From Cladocopium goreaui (lineage: Eukaryota; Sar; Dinophyceae; Suessiales; Symbiodiniaceae), in contig CAMXCT020000277.1 in the NCBI GenBank assembly GCA_947184155.2, positions 62,001 through 126,000 on the forward strand: a DNA stretch of 64,000 nucleotides, written 5' to 3'. The notes beneath the pieces were generated by a model. The model searched no databases, was not told the origin of the DNA, and was given only the letters and a program-made list of their open reading frames with translations. Of this stretch, positions 12,301-21,400 are shown piece after piece. The number at the start of each line of letters is the position of its first letter. Within the stretch, counting starts at the first letter, position 1. The translations under genes and the position numbers were made by a program.

Positions 12301-13263
12301 CGCATGGCCAAGACTATCATGCGTATGGCAGTGCTATGGGGTCTTGAGCCCAACCTTCAAGGAGCAGAGGCAGCAACTGTTGACGAGGAGGTTTGCCAAC
12401 AGGTTCAGGCTTCTGGAAATAATGGAGGAAATACATGGCTTTGGTTTTCAGTTTTTCTTCTCTTCATGCTTTGGGTTGGACTTGCGGTGGCAGGATATGT
12501 TGCATGGAAGAAGTTTGCCAAGACGACAAAAGACTTGGAATCATGTTGGAATCAAGTTGCAGATGAGGATTCTTACATAGCAAAGCAGGAGGCGAGAATT
12601 GACCAAGTGATTCAACGCCTTGAGCAAATCAGAGAGCACAATGAGCAGGACCATGCGATCATTTCAGATCGAGTTACAGAATGCAGCAATGAGTTAAGCA
12701 TGGTGCACGACTATGCATCGGGACTTCACTACAGCATTGTCGAACATGGAGGTTTCTTGCGAAATGGATGTGGTCTCAGTCCAGAGCAATGGCGCCACCT
12801 AGCAACGCTCGAAAGGGCAAATCTGGTTAGCTCAAGAGCTTTGGGTGCAGTTGAGTACATGCGGCTGGTGCGCCAAAGATTCCAGCCACAAGGAACAGCA
12901 GATGCAACTGACAGCCCAAATGCTGAAGCTGATGATCCAATGGATGAGTCAGAACCAGAGGTGCCATCAGGACCCATCAGCGATGAAACCTTGACAGACA
13001 TGCTTGAATTCCTCAAAGGTGAACATGGACTTTGCTTGGAAAGAAGTGAATATTGGGATGCCAATGAGGTACAACATGTGATCCTTCACTTCCTCTCCGA
13101 GATCCACCACAGTTCAGCAGAAAGCTTGGTAGCCTCGTGCCGAGTACGCATAGCTGGATTGTTTGGAGAGCTGAAGGACAAAGCAATTGAACAACATCGA
13201 TGGGACAGTGCTGACAGATATCAAGCAATCGAGCGCAGGTACATGCCAAACCCACCTGCGTGA
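6337..13263 (+). CDS. Gag-Pol polyprotein of copia retrotransposon
   Basis: One frame of 2308 codons encodes every enzyme the element needs to copy itself through RNA and integrate. Residues 60-270 are gag-like and helical. Residues 285-355 are Lys/Gly-rich, followed by a CCHC zinc knuckle (C361, C364, H369, C374). The aspartic protease has LLDSGADASVFP with D506. Integrase has an HHCC finger from H886 and catalytic D927, D994 and E1033. A charged linker covers about 1130-1450. Reverse transcriptase has D1555 in LDIKDAFLQVP and the catalytic pair in HVDDLLFAG (D1634, D1635), with His where Tyr is usual. RNase H has D1816, E1857 and D1892. After the copia end there is a further tail of about 320 residues with one hydrophobic segment (2034-2056) and a predicted coiled coil. 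No stop or frameshift is seen, so the element could be active. Confidence 0.97.
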   Translation: MAQEFSPSIFQAALLEVAEATKAATAAVQAMQVVQQQQPAIPQGQTAQASGSPSGSPTSSTDWSKLVNKPPVLDGKSVEDEIRMFRDWLWMVTQFLNTIDVGYEPEIQAIVDSPSAPMDMSTATSETRQRGAKLYGLLASLCRNRSLSIIRSVKQGDGFEGLRQLILNLRPSTNTRGLALMGALTSWPSFGMNQLLQPQLLKLEEALEEARRAGSSIPDQLQQAILLKCVSGQLRTHLNLSIQEATSFKELREQVLRWDRSQQKWSNLIFDESSTSTPMEVDRVYSDGRSWNNNGKKGDKGKGKNSFSQKGNQKGKVKGKTKTKDGKSGQKGKQKSDMQGKNGGKQNVSGKGKGSKPDVTCHRCGKYGHFARDCWGTSVRQVQNEGSNSVRQSPQSQQTSVAAGTPSSQTSSQMPVAPQQGRIARIQFADDHASDVLKHDELVFDLRSPCSASSCLEGNVRTLQFFIGDEPNAVEFDVETVDTGLAVRTMLEDVDDVTQMHSILLDSGADASVFPISMAELGSPCNDVHTVLRDAQGQAIPLHGFRDVELHLMDMKGRAIVLRETVALSDRISQPILCFGHLLENGWSVNGVEQTLTHGSGISIPIELQNKSMLVRGWVRMMKDEPQVLEPFSIRAVRAELFEELSYMRVGWNLSPEGVGSGKHYGNCFQDPTLACPTMSGRKFRTTLIKDGDQWLVMELCEPLETLIDLAAEFHGYEGDRFIITVITPSERPPNVMGFRMMDGDEIQPAVQLEFEQERHDEGEIAPLAPEDEVASMDIGGDVQHDAGQAVEGQLVYADRGDHLNVNGIELFPTSALANLREACAFYSLSQSGGKERCFKRLWEHQKKLELQTALSAARETEAEQQRKPNPQKLAEPPDEKSQQLHMLTHLPFQEWCAHCVAHRSRPDRHKRDGQVKESGVPTVSFDFAYTKAVAPGGNAQDTDQVIALVLVDSMTNYTGCVPISKKNDFDLMVREILQFTQVLGHSECTYLCDNEPSILQVQKRAVQARQMMGLVTHSKTPAAYDHGNSLCENTVNRVRGLAGTLMHSVQERLSIKLNTDHGLWSWALRHSSWLLNRFAVVHGATPYELVYHKVYKGKMTEFAEPAFAYTHTVLKGNPRWQRVIVLGKTEAQDTYVIFTGQSVMLTRSIRRISTDWKCHLGFYLHFNAPTWRFKAGFGGRVVPTKRAVPAKSASFSLPQGPVLPSPLHDKDAEDVKQKKVEEQAEEREAFSMGQHHQRAEPKQYDVEQLEGMHDDSVTMQHGTGVDVDAPSFAARPKRPGEVEVTSVFDDVVADSSLLSSMEAQVDSPSDPGLAAPVTPPVIALQLPPTPRQQHATRTHGDDVEENHEAKRAKLESLKKQKINQLRESHEAMIRTVKVGSDEYATMDDYENEVDMDDGPDTEYWEDEDHLTFSDVPDALWCAGSLEKQPQAPESWVDQLADQVEISRLLSMGVLQRKEECLDEISGSLTTRFVYDWRIKDHPNGTKQWMRRSRFVAREFATDKRSDTYSPASGCHSVNLIPICYLKMLAESLDSAERFDEDSSCPYRVVLAALDIKDAFLQVPQENLVMVSLYNQQYVIRRNLPGQRLGAKAWYWHFRRYISDALNCCWCLEQPCLAKCVDDGTNNCFLIHVDDLLFAGSYSFWTTKFLPAVTSKFNVNYTELKENGSFISFLKRKLVKIKDGLLLVPGTTANKVVSYFEKFFGVAKQQKIPCDGSIQNDDKSQKLSDGDSKAYRSVIGLLLYVARDRVDVMFAVKELSAHMSAPTVCALQKLRKLIGYLKANGDMGIKLCIPEFGAGKWKRGGEKFWNVETFTDADWSAHKTHRRSTSCAVHFINNNLAYASSRTQRVVSLSSAESELHSMVSGCSDAIFLRRCMEFLTGDEIEQWQWVDNSAARQLIERQGFGRVRHLSGKILWMQSLVLEKQIKLGQVPTQWNVSDVGTKPLAKQRLLVLLHQIGCCNPDTHEMVGQEEYEAFEERTVGKQMVKRMAKTIMRMAVLWGLEPNLQGAEAATVDEEVCQQVQASGNNGGNTWLWFSVFLLFMLWVGLAVAGYVAWKKFAKTTKDLESCWNQVADEDSYIAKQEARIDQVIQRLEQIREHNEQDHAIISDRVTECSNELSMVHDYASGLHYSIVEHGGFLRNGCGLSPEQWRHLATLERANLVSSRALGAVEYMRLVRQRFQPQGTADATDSPNAEADDPMDESEPEVPSGPISDETLTDMLEFLKGEHGLCLERSEYWDANEVQHVILHFLSEIHHSSAESLVASCRVRIAGLFGELKDKAIEQHRWDSADRYQAIERRYMPNPPA

Positions 13264-13377
13264 CTCAAAGAATCACAATCCCAAAATGGGACAATGGTGC
13301 CATTACAGATACAAGTGCTGGAATGGACGCAAAGCAATGAGTGGAATGCAGCATAGAGTCTAAGACTACAATGCTAC

Positions 13378-13386
13378 AAGGAGGAG
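13378..13386 (+). promoter_or_regulatory. Polypurine tract
   Basis: aaggaggag abuts the 3' LTR. This is the expected position and composition for plus-strand priming. Confidence 0.85.
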
Positions 13387-13599
13387 TGGAAAACATTTCT
13401 GTTTGCACCATTCCCTTTGTGACCACTTGCAGTGATGTCAAACCAATGGACTTCAGTTGGACCTCAGATGGACTGCGCAAGGATGACACTGCACAAATCG
13501 AGAGGAGACGTGTAGGTAGATTCAATAGCGTTCACATGAATACCATGTGTATGTACCAGACCCTGTGGTTCAAAGAAAAGTGACGCTGCCTGCTTCGCA
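13387..13599 (+). repeat. 3' LTR
   Basis: Matches the 5' LTR over its full 213 bp, starting tggaaaac and ending cttcgca. Confidence 0.96.
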
Positions 13600-13604
13600 G
13601 ATTG
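13600..13604. repeat. Target site duplication, right (GATTG)
   Basis: Repeats the gattg found at 5734-5738, closing the insertion. Confidence 0.95.
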
Positions 13605-15444
13605 TTAATAAAAACATGTCTTTAAATTAACCTGGTTTCACACGAGCAGTATTTATAATTGCAAATTCTTTAGCACGATTTTTTCGCGTTGTGTATATGC
13701 ACACGTTTTCGATTTTTTCAACCGATTTCTTTTGGGTTTCAAGAAAATATACTTGTGGTTGACAATTCCACGCGTACCAGGCCCACGACATGCGCATTTC
13801 AAAACCACACGGGGAAGTCGACGATGTTTTATAACAACACAAATGCGACATGGACTCAAACAAATGCTGCTTGGCTCATCAAATTTGTAAAGTAAAAAAA
13901 ATGCATGGTGACGATATATGGGAACCAATGCTTCGATATGCTCGATATCTTTTTTCAGTTTTCCATGGACCGCACAATGCTTTAAAAAAAACAAATTCGG
14001 GCACTTCCATTTCCATGTAATGCAAGTGACATGGAGCAGAGTCAGTAGAGGACAATGACAAATCAGTGCTACATTACTGTTATATCAACAAAAATGTTGC
14101 AGCAACACAGTTATCCCCAAAACGTACTGTTTGTGCATCGTTGCTTCATGGCTTCCAAAGCCGGAGGAGGTGGAAACCGTTGTGATCCACACTTGCAATG
14201 TATACCGTGTTCGCAAGCAACATGTTTTGTTGTTATCATTTGGAACGGGATCATGAACATATTTTTTCGACTTTGATGATTGCCACCTTTTTTGTTTGTT
14301 TGTGCAAATTTGAATGTGACATTTGTTTAATCAAATTTTGCAATGCAACGTGTTCGTTGGTTTTTTCAATGGGAAGCAGTCGTTGAATGGCAGGAAATCG
14401 ATGCAGATGGGTTTTATGTTTGTCCATTGCAGCCCAGCTCTCAGTCGGAAATGCTCAGCAAAACGTTTGAAAAACAATGTCAAGATCAAAAACGGTGCAA
14501 ACACGCGACAAATTCAAAGCATCTAAGAACCAACATGTTTGCGGGTTAGCTGTGGGGTTATCCACGGCAAACTGAGGTAAACAACCTAAACCATGCTTCA
14601 AAATTGTTTTGATGCGGTTGGGTCAAAGGCTTGGATCAGTTGGACATCTTTCAGCGGCAAAACCCAGGTGCGGGTCCAAATTCTGCAGTTGAGTTGGTCA
14701 TGAAACTGGATTACCATTAGATGTTTTGGACGAACCACATTTTCTCAACATTTTAAATTTTAATTTGAAATTTCCTCTACAACAAACAGTTAAGTTAATA
14801 TAACGCAAAATGTCCACCTTGGTCAGCATCTTGCGTTACCCGTGCAACCAGTATCCATCAACAGCATCACCAAAATGTACCAATGAAACATGGATTTGGA
14901 TACTATCATGATTGAAAAGTGAATGTGTTTGAATTTCAACATTTGTTTTGGCGCAGGCTCCTTTGATACCCGGTCATTATTAACTAATTGTTGGAATTGT
15001 AAACAACAAATGAACAAGTTGTCGTTTGTACCAAGCATATCGGGGGAAACAACATCACAGATATATTCATGCATAGGACAGACAAATTGGAGAATAGAAC
15101 GGTTTCGATTGATGTTGAATAATGATATCTCTTATCAGGTGCTGACTGGGCAAATCCGCTCACCCCTCGTTGCCAGCAGTTTCTTGGATTTATGTCGAGT
15201 AGTACGTGTCGCCTTCACAAAGTTACTGATGTGATAATTTGTTGTATTTGCCCATCAATTTGGGAATGCTGTGCTACCTGTCGCTTTCACACAGAACTGT
15301 TGATGTGAAACTTGGTTCGCGCCAAAGTCGAGAACTGCTGAGGATTGAGGGCTCCCAAAATTGCTGCACAGGCAAGACAAAATTTGTTGTCGTCGTGACA
15401 GTTTCGGTCCCCAATTCTTGAGTCCTGGTTTTATTTCCACTCAG
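13605..15444. other. AT-rich stretch upstream of ProRS exons
   Basis: Mostly AT-rich DNA without clear repeats. One frame at 14343-14549 (+) gives a plausible 68-residue peptide containing RWFFQWEAVVEWQ, which vaguely recalls a WWE-type sequence. It may be an upstream exon or chance. The first exon, start codon and any targeting peptide of the prolyl-tRNA synthetase downstream should lie in or before this stretch, but I could not place them. Confidence 0.3.
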
Positions 15445-18400
15445 GCAAAAAAGAAGAAAACTTTGGAGCCCGGGATAAAGATCACTCCTCGATCTGAGGA
15501 TTGGGTGCATCAATGTGCATCAGCGATGACATTTCTTTTGAATCATATCCAAGGAAATGGATAGAACTTGTCATGTGTTTTTTTTTGTCGTGTTTTGGAA
15601 TCAACCAATAATGTTTTGCAAAGCAGAGGCTGTTGCTTCCCCTAGGACTGGTCCGCTTGGTACCTTGATGTTATTGAAGCTGCAGACTTGATTGATGAGT
15701 CGCCGGTGTTTGTGCCTCAGAATTTGAGGATCTGGAAACTTTGATTTGTAAACAAACGTGTTCTGGACGTTTCTTTTTAAACAAAAGGATAAACTCGGAT
15801 GAACCTTTCAAATGATGAATCAATAAACCAATCATTCTCAACCAACTGCCAATGAGTTTGAGTCAGCCATTTTCAACCAAACAGTTTGGTTTCCGTAAAC
15901 TTGGCAGTGACCCAAGGCGAGGCTGCAAGATTTTCAAGCCGAATGGCTTTGCAGTGCAGGAAACTGAGCCAAAATTCGTGTTCGAAATCTTGGACCATTT
16001 CACTATTGAGGTGGGAAGGTATTCAGCGCCTGATGGATCCAAAGATCAAGGCCTGATGAAAATTGCTATTTCCATCTATTTCCGAGATGACTCACAGCAC
16101 TTAAGTGTCCGACTCACAGGTGGTTAGTGTACTGCTTCTTGGGGCAAAGTAAAAAGCTTACAACCTGGGTCATTGCAGACTCTATCTTCAAGAGTGAATA
16201 ACAGTGTGGAATTCAAAGAAATCTTGGCAAGATGATGATCCATCGGTTTGCGTATTGGTGTCTAGTCAGCAAATCTAGGGAATTGAAACCAACCTTGGCC
16301 ACCGGCCAGACAAGTCTACTAGTCTTTGTCGCTGCCGAACATGTCGAAATTCATTCACTGAACACTTCATCCACATCTTGCATTAGAAGATTTAGAACTT
16401 GAAAACGTTCGACGTGCAACAAAATCGCCTCTATCTTTTGCTAAACTTTTAGCCTTTCAACCTTGCTCGTGACTCAAACTCAACTAAGACAGGCGCTCCC
16501 TGCCCCTTTGATACTTTGATAGGAAATGGGTGTGCAAAATGCATACTTTCCCTTGCTGATTCCGGTCCTGCTCTCAGTTTTGTCTCCGAAGAAGCTACAG
16601 CTGCCAGTTTACGCTGTCAATCCTCATCATCCTCAATGTCGAGCAAGAACATGTAAGCGCGGAGGAGCATTTGGCATGGCTAGCACGGTGCAATGTAACA
16701 GGTTTTCTACCTGTCACTGTCTTCAGTTCTTTTTGCTTTGTATCAGAAGCTACGGCTGAAAGGTCAGCTTTTTGAGCAAGGAGGCAAGTCACGTGGATGG
16801 CTTTGCAAAGGACCGACTTCCCTTTTCAAAGCAGATTGCTGCTCAAGAGAGAGAAACATCAGATCAGGCACGTTGTTGGCCACAGGAATGCGCCGTTGTC
16901 ACACATTATAGACTGCGCAGTGTAGCTGAGGCGAGACGGCCGAATAAAAAAACTGTTGTGAAGTATTGGCAGGCATCCTAGGGCCACAATCCGAAAGTGG
17001 TCATCCAAATTTTGGCTAGTTTTGTTTGGGTGTCCTTCACCATTCCTTCTATTGTCCAGTAGTCAGTAGGCATCCTTTTGTGATTACTTTCAATATATTG
17101 ACTCATATTGCAAGTCGCTTCGCGACAAGCACGGCCCGCATATGAAAGGCTCCAGGCTGGAAGCGGGCAGCCAACTTGTACGGGTGATAACTTTTTGAAG
17201 TTGAGGAGTATGTTGGCTGGGGAGGCGGGTTAAAAACGGGCCGACTTGCGCCCAAGCTAAGAACTGCTTGGGCCAGACTTGGCCGTACTAAGTTGAGCCG
17301 AATAGCGGTCGACTGGGGCCCAACTTGGGCCTAACTTGGGCCCAACTTGGCTCCAACTTGACCTAACTAACTTGGATCCAACATGGCGCAACCTGGGCTC
17401 ATTTGAACATGGTGCAGCTTGGGTCTGCGTGGGGGCAACTGTGGCCCAAGCTGAGCCCAACACAGGCCCACTGGGGAATGTGAACAAGTCATTGCGAGCG
17501 GCGCGTCTGGACAGACTGTTCACGGCAATCGGCGTGTAAGTTGTTGAAATAATGAAGCGTTAAGAAACAAGCAAGAGGAGTCAAAAGGCTTGATGCCAGA
17601 TATGACGTGGACGTATCTATCCGTAACAGGTCAGACGCAAATTTTTAGCTAAGTAACTAAGTTATGATAAGTTCACCATGTATATATATATACAATATTA
17701 TATACTTATATTATATATATATGATATTTCATTTTCCTTTTTCTAACAACGCAATGAAGGACCTAACCATATAATGTTTCCGATCCTAACTAGATAGAAA
17801 AACAATAGATGAATATACAGTGAGGGTATAATACACGTTCATAGCTGAAATTAACTATACATACCAGTAGAGCCCGGGGCAAGCGGGGTGACGGAAGTTT
17901 CGAAAGGGGGGAAGGGTATAAAGAAAAGGGAGAGCCTATGGGAAAGAAGCCTGACCGCCTAGTTGTCACGGCCGTTGGCTGTGTCATCTCTTCATTGTCT
18001 TCCCGAAACAACGCTGTTTCAACGCTTTCAGAGGTTGAACTATTTGGCAAGGCAATTGCAGTTACATGACATGATGTGATCATTTCTTGTGCAATGGGGC
18101 TCTAAAACTTTACACCTGCACTCGGCATGTTACACAGTGATGTTTCCAGGTGGAACCTGGTGGACCTTTGGTGGAGGCGGTGGTAACATGTTTCGAACCG
18201 GAATTGGGCTGTTCACATTCACATCGTATGAAAAGTACTTTCAGCAAATAACATTTTTTTTGTAGTTACACAATGCTACCAGTTTGATGGGCTCCTGCAT
18301 TCCTAAAATTCCGCTCCACCATCTTGCAACCATTGCCCACAACAATTCTTCCTTCATAGGTTTGCCCATGCTCTTCCCACGAAGTTCATACAATTCAACA

Positions 18401-21400
18401 CATATGGATTGAGGGCCTGGAACTATTAGGTCGGGAAAGTGGCTCAACACAGGGGCCAGACCGGCAACGGGAAGCCAGTTCCTACTTTTGCAAACCCAGT
18501 CACCATGGTCTGCACAGAATCCTTTTCGTGTGAAATGATGTCAATTTTCTTAGCGGCATTGTACATCATTTTCTGATGCATTCATGGTACAGCTTTCTGT
18601 TAAAAACGTGCACCTTTACCATGTGACGAATGTTGCGCCAAAAACTGTCCAACAATGTGGGGATCCAAGCTGGTTGCCAGGTTGATCCTGAGAGCCAATT
18701 GACAGATCCATATGTTGCCAGCAACCGAGAGACTGAACTGGATAGGAACATATCACGAAAGGTAACTCCGGTGATGCTACCTTGAGTTTTGCTTACGAAG
18801 TAAAGAGAGGGTGACCAGCCCTGTTACCTGATTATTCAGGAGGTTGCTGTTCATTTTAGATACTCCCCCCCAACCGTCACAAACCCTAAAAGCAGACCCC
18901 AAACAGTGTAATTTACATGGTTTTGTGACTTTTGCATAGAAAAATCACTTCTTGCAACATGCTGAATACTGCGTAAATAGTTTTGTTTTTGCTCGGTGCT
19001 ATCCAAAAACCACAGTAAATACCAGGGTTTTTGCTACCAGAAGCAAACAACATCGTAAGTACCGTGTTTTTTGGCCTGTGAGGCGCCAAAAACATCGGCA
19101 TTTACGGTGTTGTCTGCTGCGCGATTTTCAAAAAAATGCGAAAATACCAGGTATTTGACGATTTTCGGCCACTACGAGATTGAGGAAAAAAACCGCAGGG
19201 CTAACAACAACAACAGCAGCAGCAACAACAACAACAACAACACCAACACCAACACCAACACCAACACCAACACCGTGGTTTTTGGCCTGTGAGGCGCCCA
19301 AAACATCGAAATTTGCGGTGTTTTTTGCCCCGAAGGCTTCTAAAGATTGGCTTAACGCAGCCAAAATGACGCCTTGTGGGCCCTGCGCGTATCACCGCCA
19401 TCATCAACAACGTAACGACGGTAAACATTTGAGTTTGGATTCTTTTGTTTCATTGTTTTTTGCGATTTTGCTGTGGTGACGCATTTTGCACCGATACGCT
19501 TCTGCAAACATACGGCGTTAAACAAAGAAACTTTTACACAAAGCAACTTTTATGCGCAGATACTCTTACACAGAGAGGTTTGTGCACAGAGAATTTTTTG
19601 CACGCAGACGCCTTTACACACAGAGGCTTTTATGCAAAGAAGTTTTTACACAGAAGTTTTTACGCACCGATGCTTTGCACAAAGATGCTTTTGCACGCAC
19701 AAAAAAAACACACACACAGGCGCTTTTACACACAGAACTTTTACATAGAGAAGCCTTTGCGCAGAACAACTTTTGGACAAAAACTTTGACGCAGAAAATT
19801 GTCCACACAGACTGCACAAAGAAATTTCTGCACACCGAAACTTTTACACGCAGAAACTTTACCCAGAACAGCTTTTACACACAGAACTTTTCGGCACAGA
19901 AACCTTTACGCACAGAAGTCTTTATGCACAACAGTTTTTACACAGACGCCTTTGCACACAGATGCCTTTACACAGAAAAACTTTTCCACAGCTTTGCTTC
20001 CCCTTCTTGATCACCTACCTTTCGTGTTTCCCCCTCTGAAGTCTGTGTCTGGTCCCTCCAGCAAACAGACTGTGCCAGGGCACTTCACTACATGCTGCTG
20101 TAAAGGTTCCAATACTTTGTTTTGTTTCGTGGGTCTTCTCTCCAGAACTCCGCAATGGTCATAATCGTGCCAGTTTTTTTTGGTTTGCTTCCTAGATTGG
20201 TGCGTGCTCAATTTGTATGTGCCTGCTTTTGTGCTGGTAGTTCGGTCCAAATTGCAACCAACGGATGCGGGTCACGGAATTTATGGGCAAGTTGCGGATC
20301 TTGTATTGTGAAGACAACTTTCTTTCACTTCCCCAGATCTGGTTTGGTTATATTTGGTTGATCTGTCACTATCCATCCTTTAGCTTCTAGGATCAATGAT
20401 TGCACGACTCACTGACCCATGCAAACGAGTAATGGAAGCACCTTGAACTCGTGAACCGATAGAATTTAGGACACTGGGTTTGTTTACCAAGGTGCGCCCC
20501 ACGTCAGAGACTGTGGCTTGGAGCTCAGTTGCTTGTCTCGTGCATGGAGTTTCCCCTGGGTTTTTGTTTCTTGTTTTGCCTCACAGAACGCACTGTTTCT
20601 TTTGGAACGGTTTTTTGGGTTCTGGATGGAAGCTGCAGGTGTGGCATATGTACAGCAAGTGGATCAGTAGCTACAGAGACCTGTTCTGCTCCTAGAGACT
20701 TACTTTTCCAGGAAAGCAGGAAACTAAAGGAGAAACCAAAGACAGCAGATGAGAGTGCGATAAGAAACGACATGTGAAATGATGCTTTCCCGCTCACAAG
20801 GAATCCTTGCTGAACTTGAGAATATTCTCAGCTAATCCAGGCCTTTGAAGCTGAACCAGTGGGCCAATGTGATGCGCTGGGAAATGAGGCCCTCAACATG
20901 CAACAGACATGGACCATAGCGCCGTGAGAGCTTTCACCCGTTGCGCTGTGCAGGACACGGCCGTTTCTGCGCACTTCCGAATTCCTGATGCGCCGACCTG
21001 TTTTGAGTGTGCGGCATGACCCATGTGGCTATGTAAGGGGTTAGTGTGAGAAGATTGGGATTAGACCAATTAGACCACCTTTTCAGATGCATGACGCTGG
21101 CAAGTGATCCTCTCCATCAGTGGACGTTACTAATCAATGACAGGTGGCAAGAAGGCCATACTGCACACGCATCTTCAGAAGAGGCGCTTGCACAAGGGGC
21201 GAATAGCGTTAAATCCCATGTCTCAGAGTGCATTTGTTTTAGTGAGGCAGATGCCCAAGCAAGGGAAGTCCTTGATGTCTACTTGGAGCTGGCACAGGCA
21301 GTACTTTAGAATCAATGCCATTTCTTCGGTCAGAATTAGCAACGAGCCAGATCCAGGATGAGCTTTGCCTACCAATTGTCCCTGGTCGCAAATCGGCCAA

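Larger units (their letters stand above)
5739..13599 (+). mobile_element. Complete Ty1/copia LTR retrotransposon
   Basis: A 7861 bp element with all parts in place: 213 bp LTRs beginning TG and ending CA, a primer binding site, one uninterrupted gag-pol frame, a polypurine tract and a matching 5 bp target duplication. The domain order protease, integrase, reverse transcriptase, RNase H is that of copia rather than gypsy. The two LTRs look identical by eye, which points to recent insertion. The coding part is far longer than a typical copia element because of a long linker between integrase and RT and a C-terminal extension. Confidence 0.97.

Noticed and set aside
19200..19280. CAA repeat as a polyglutamine or polyasparagine coding tract
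   Set aside because: It lies in the ProRS intron 18714-20491 between well-supported exons.
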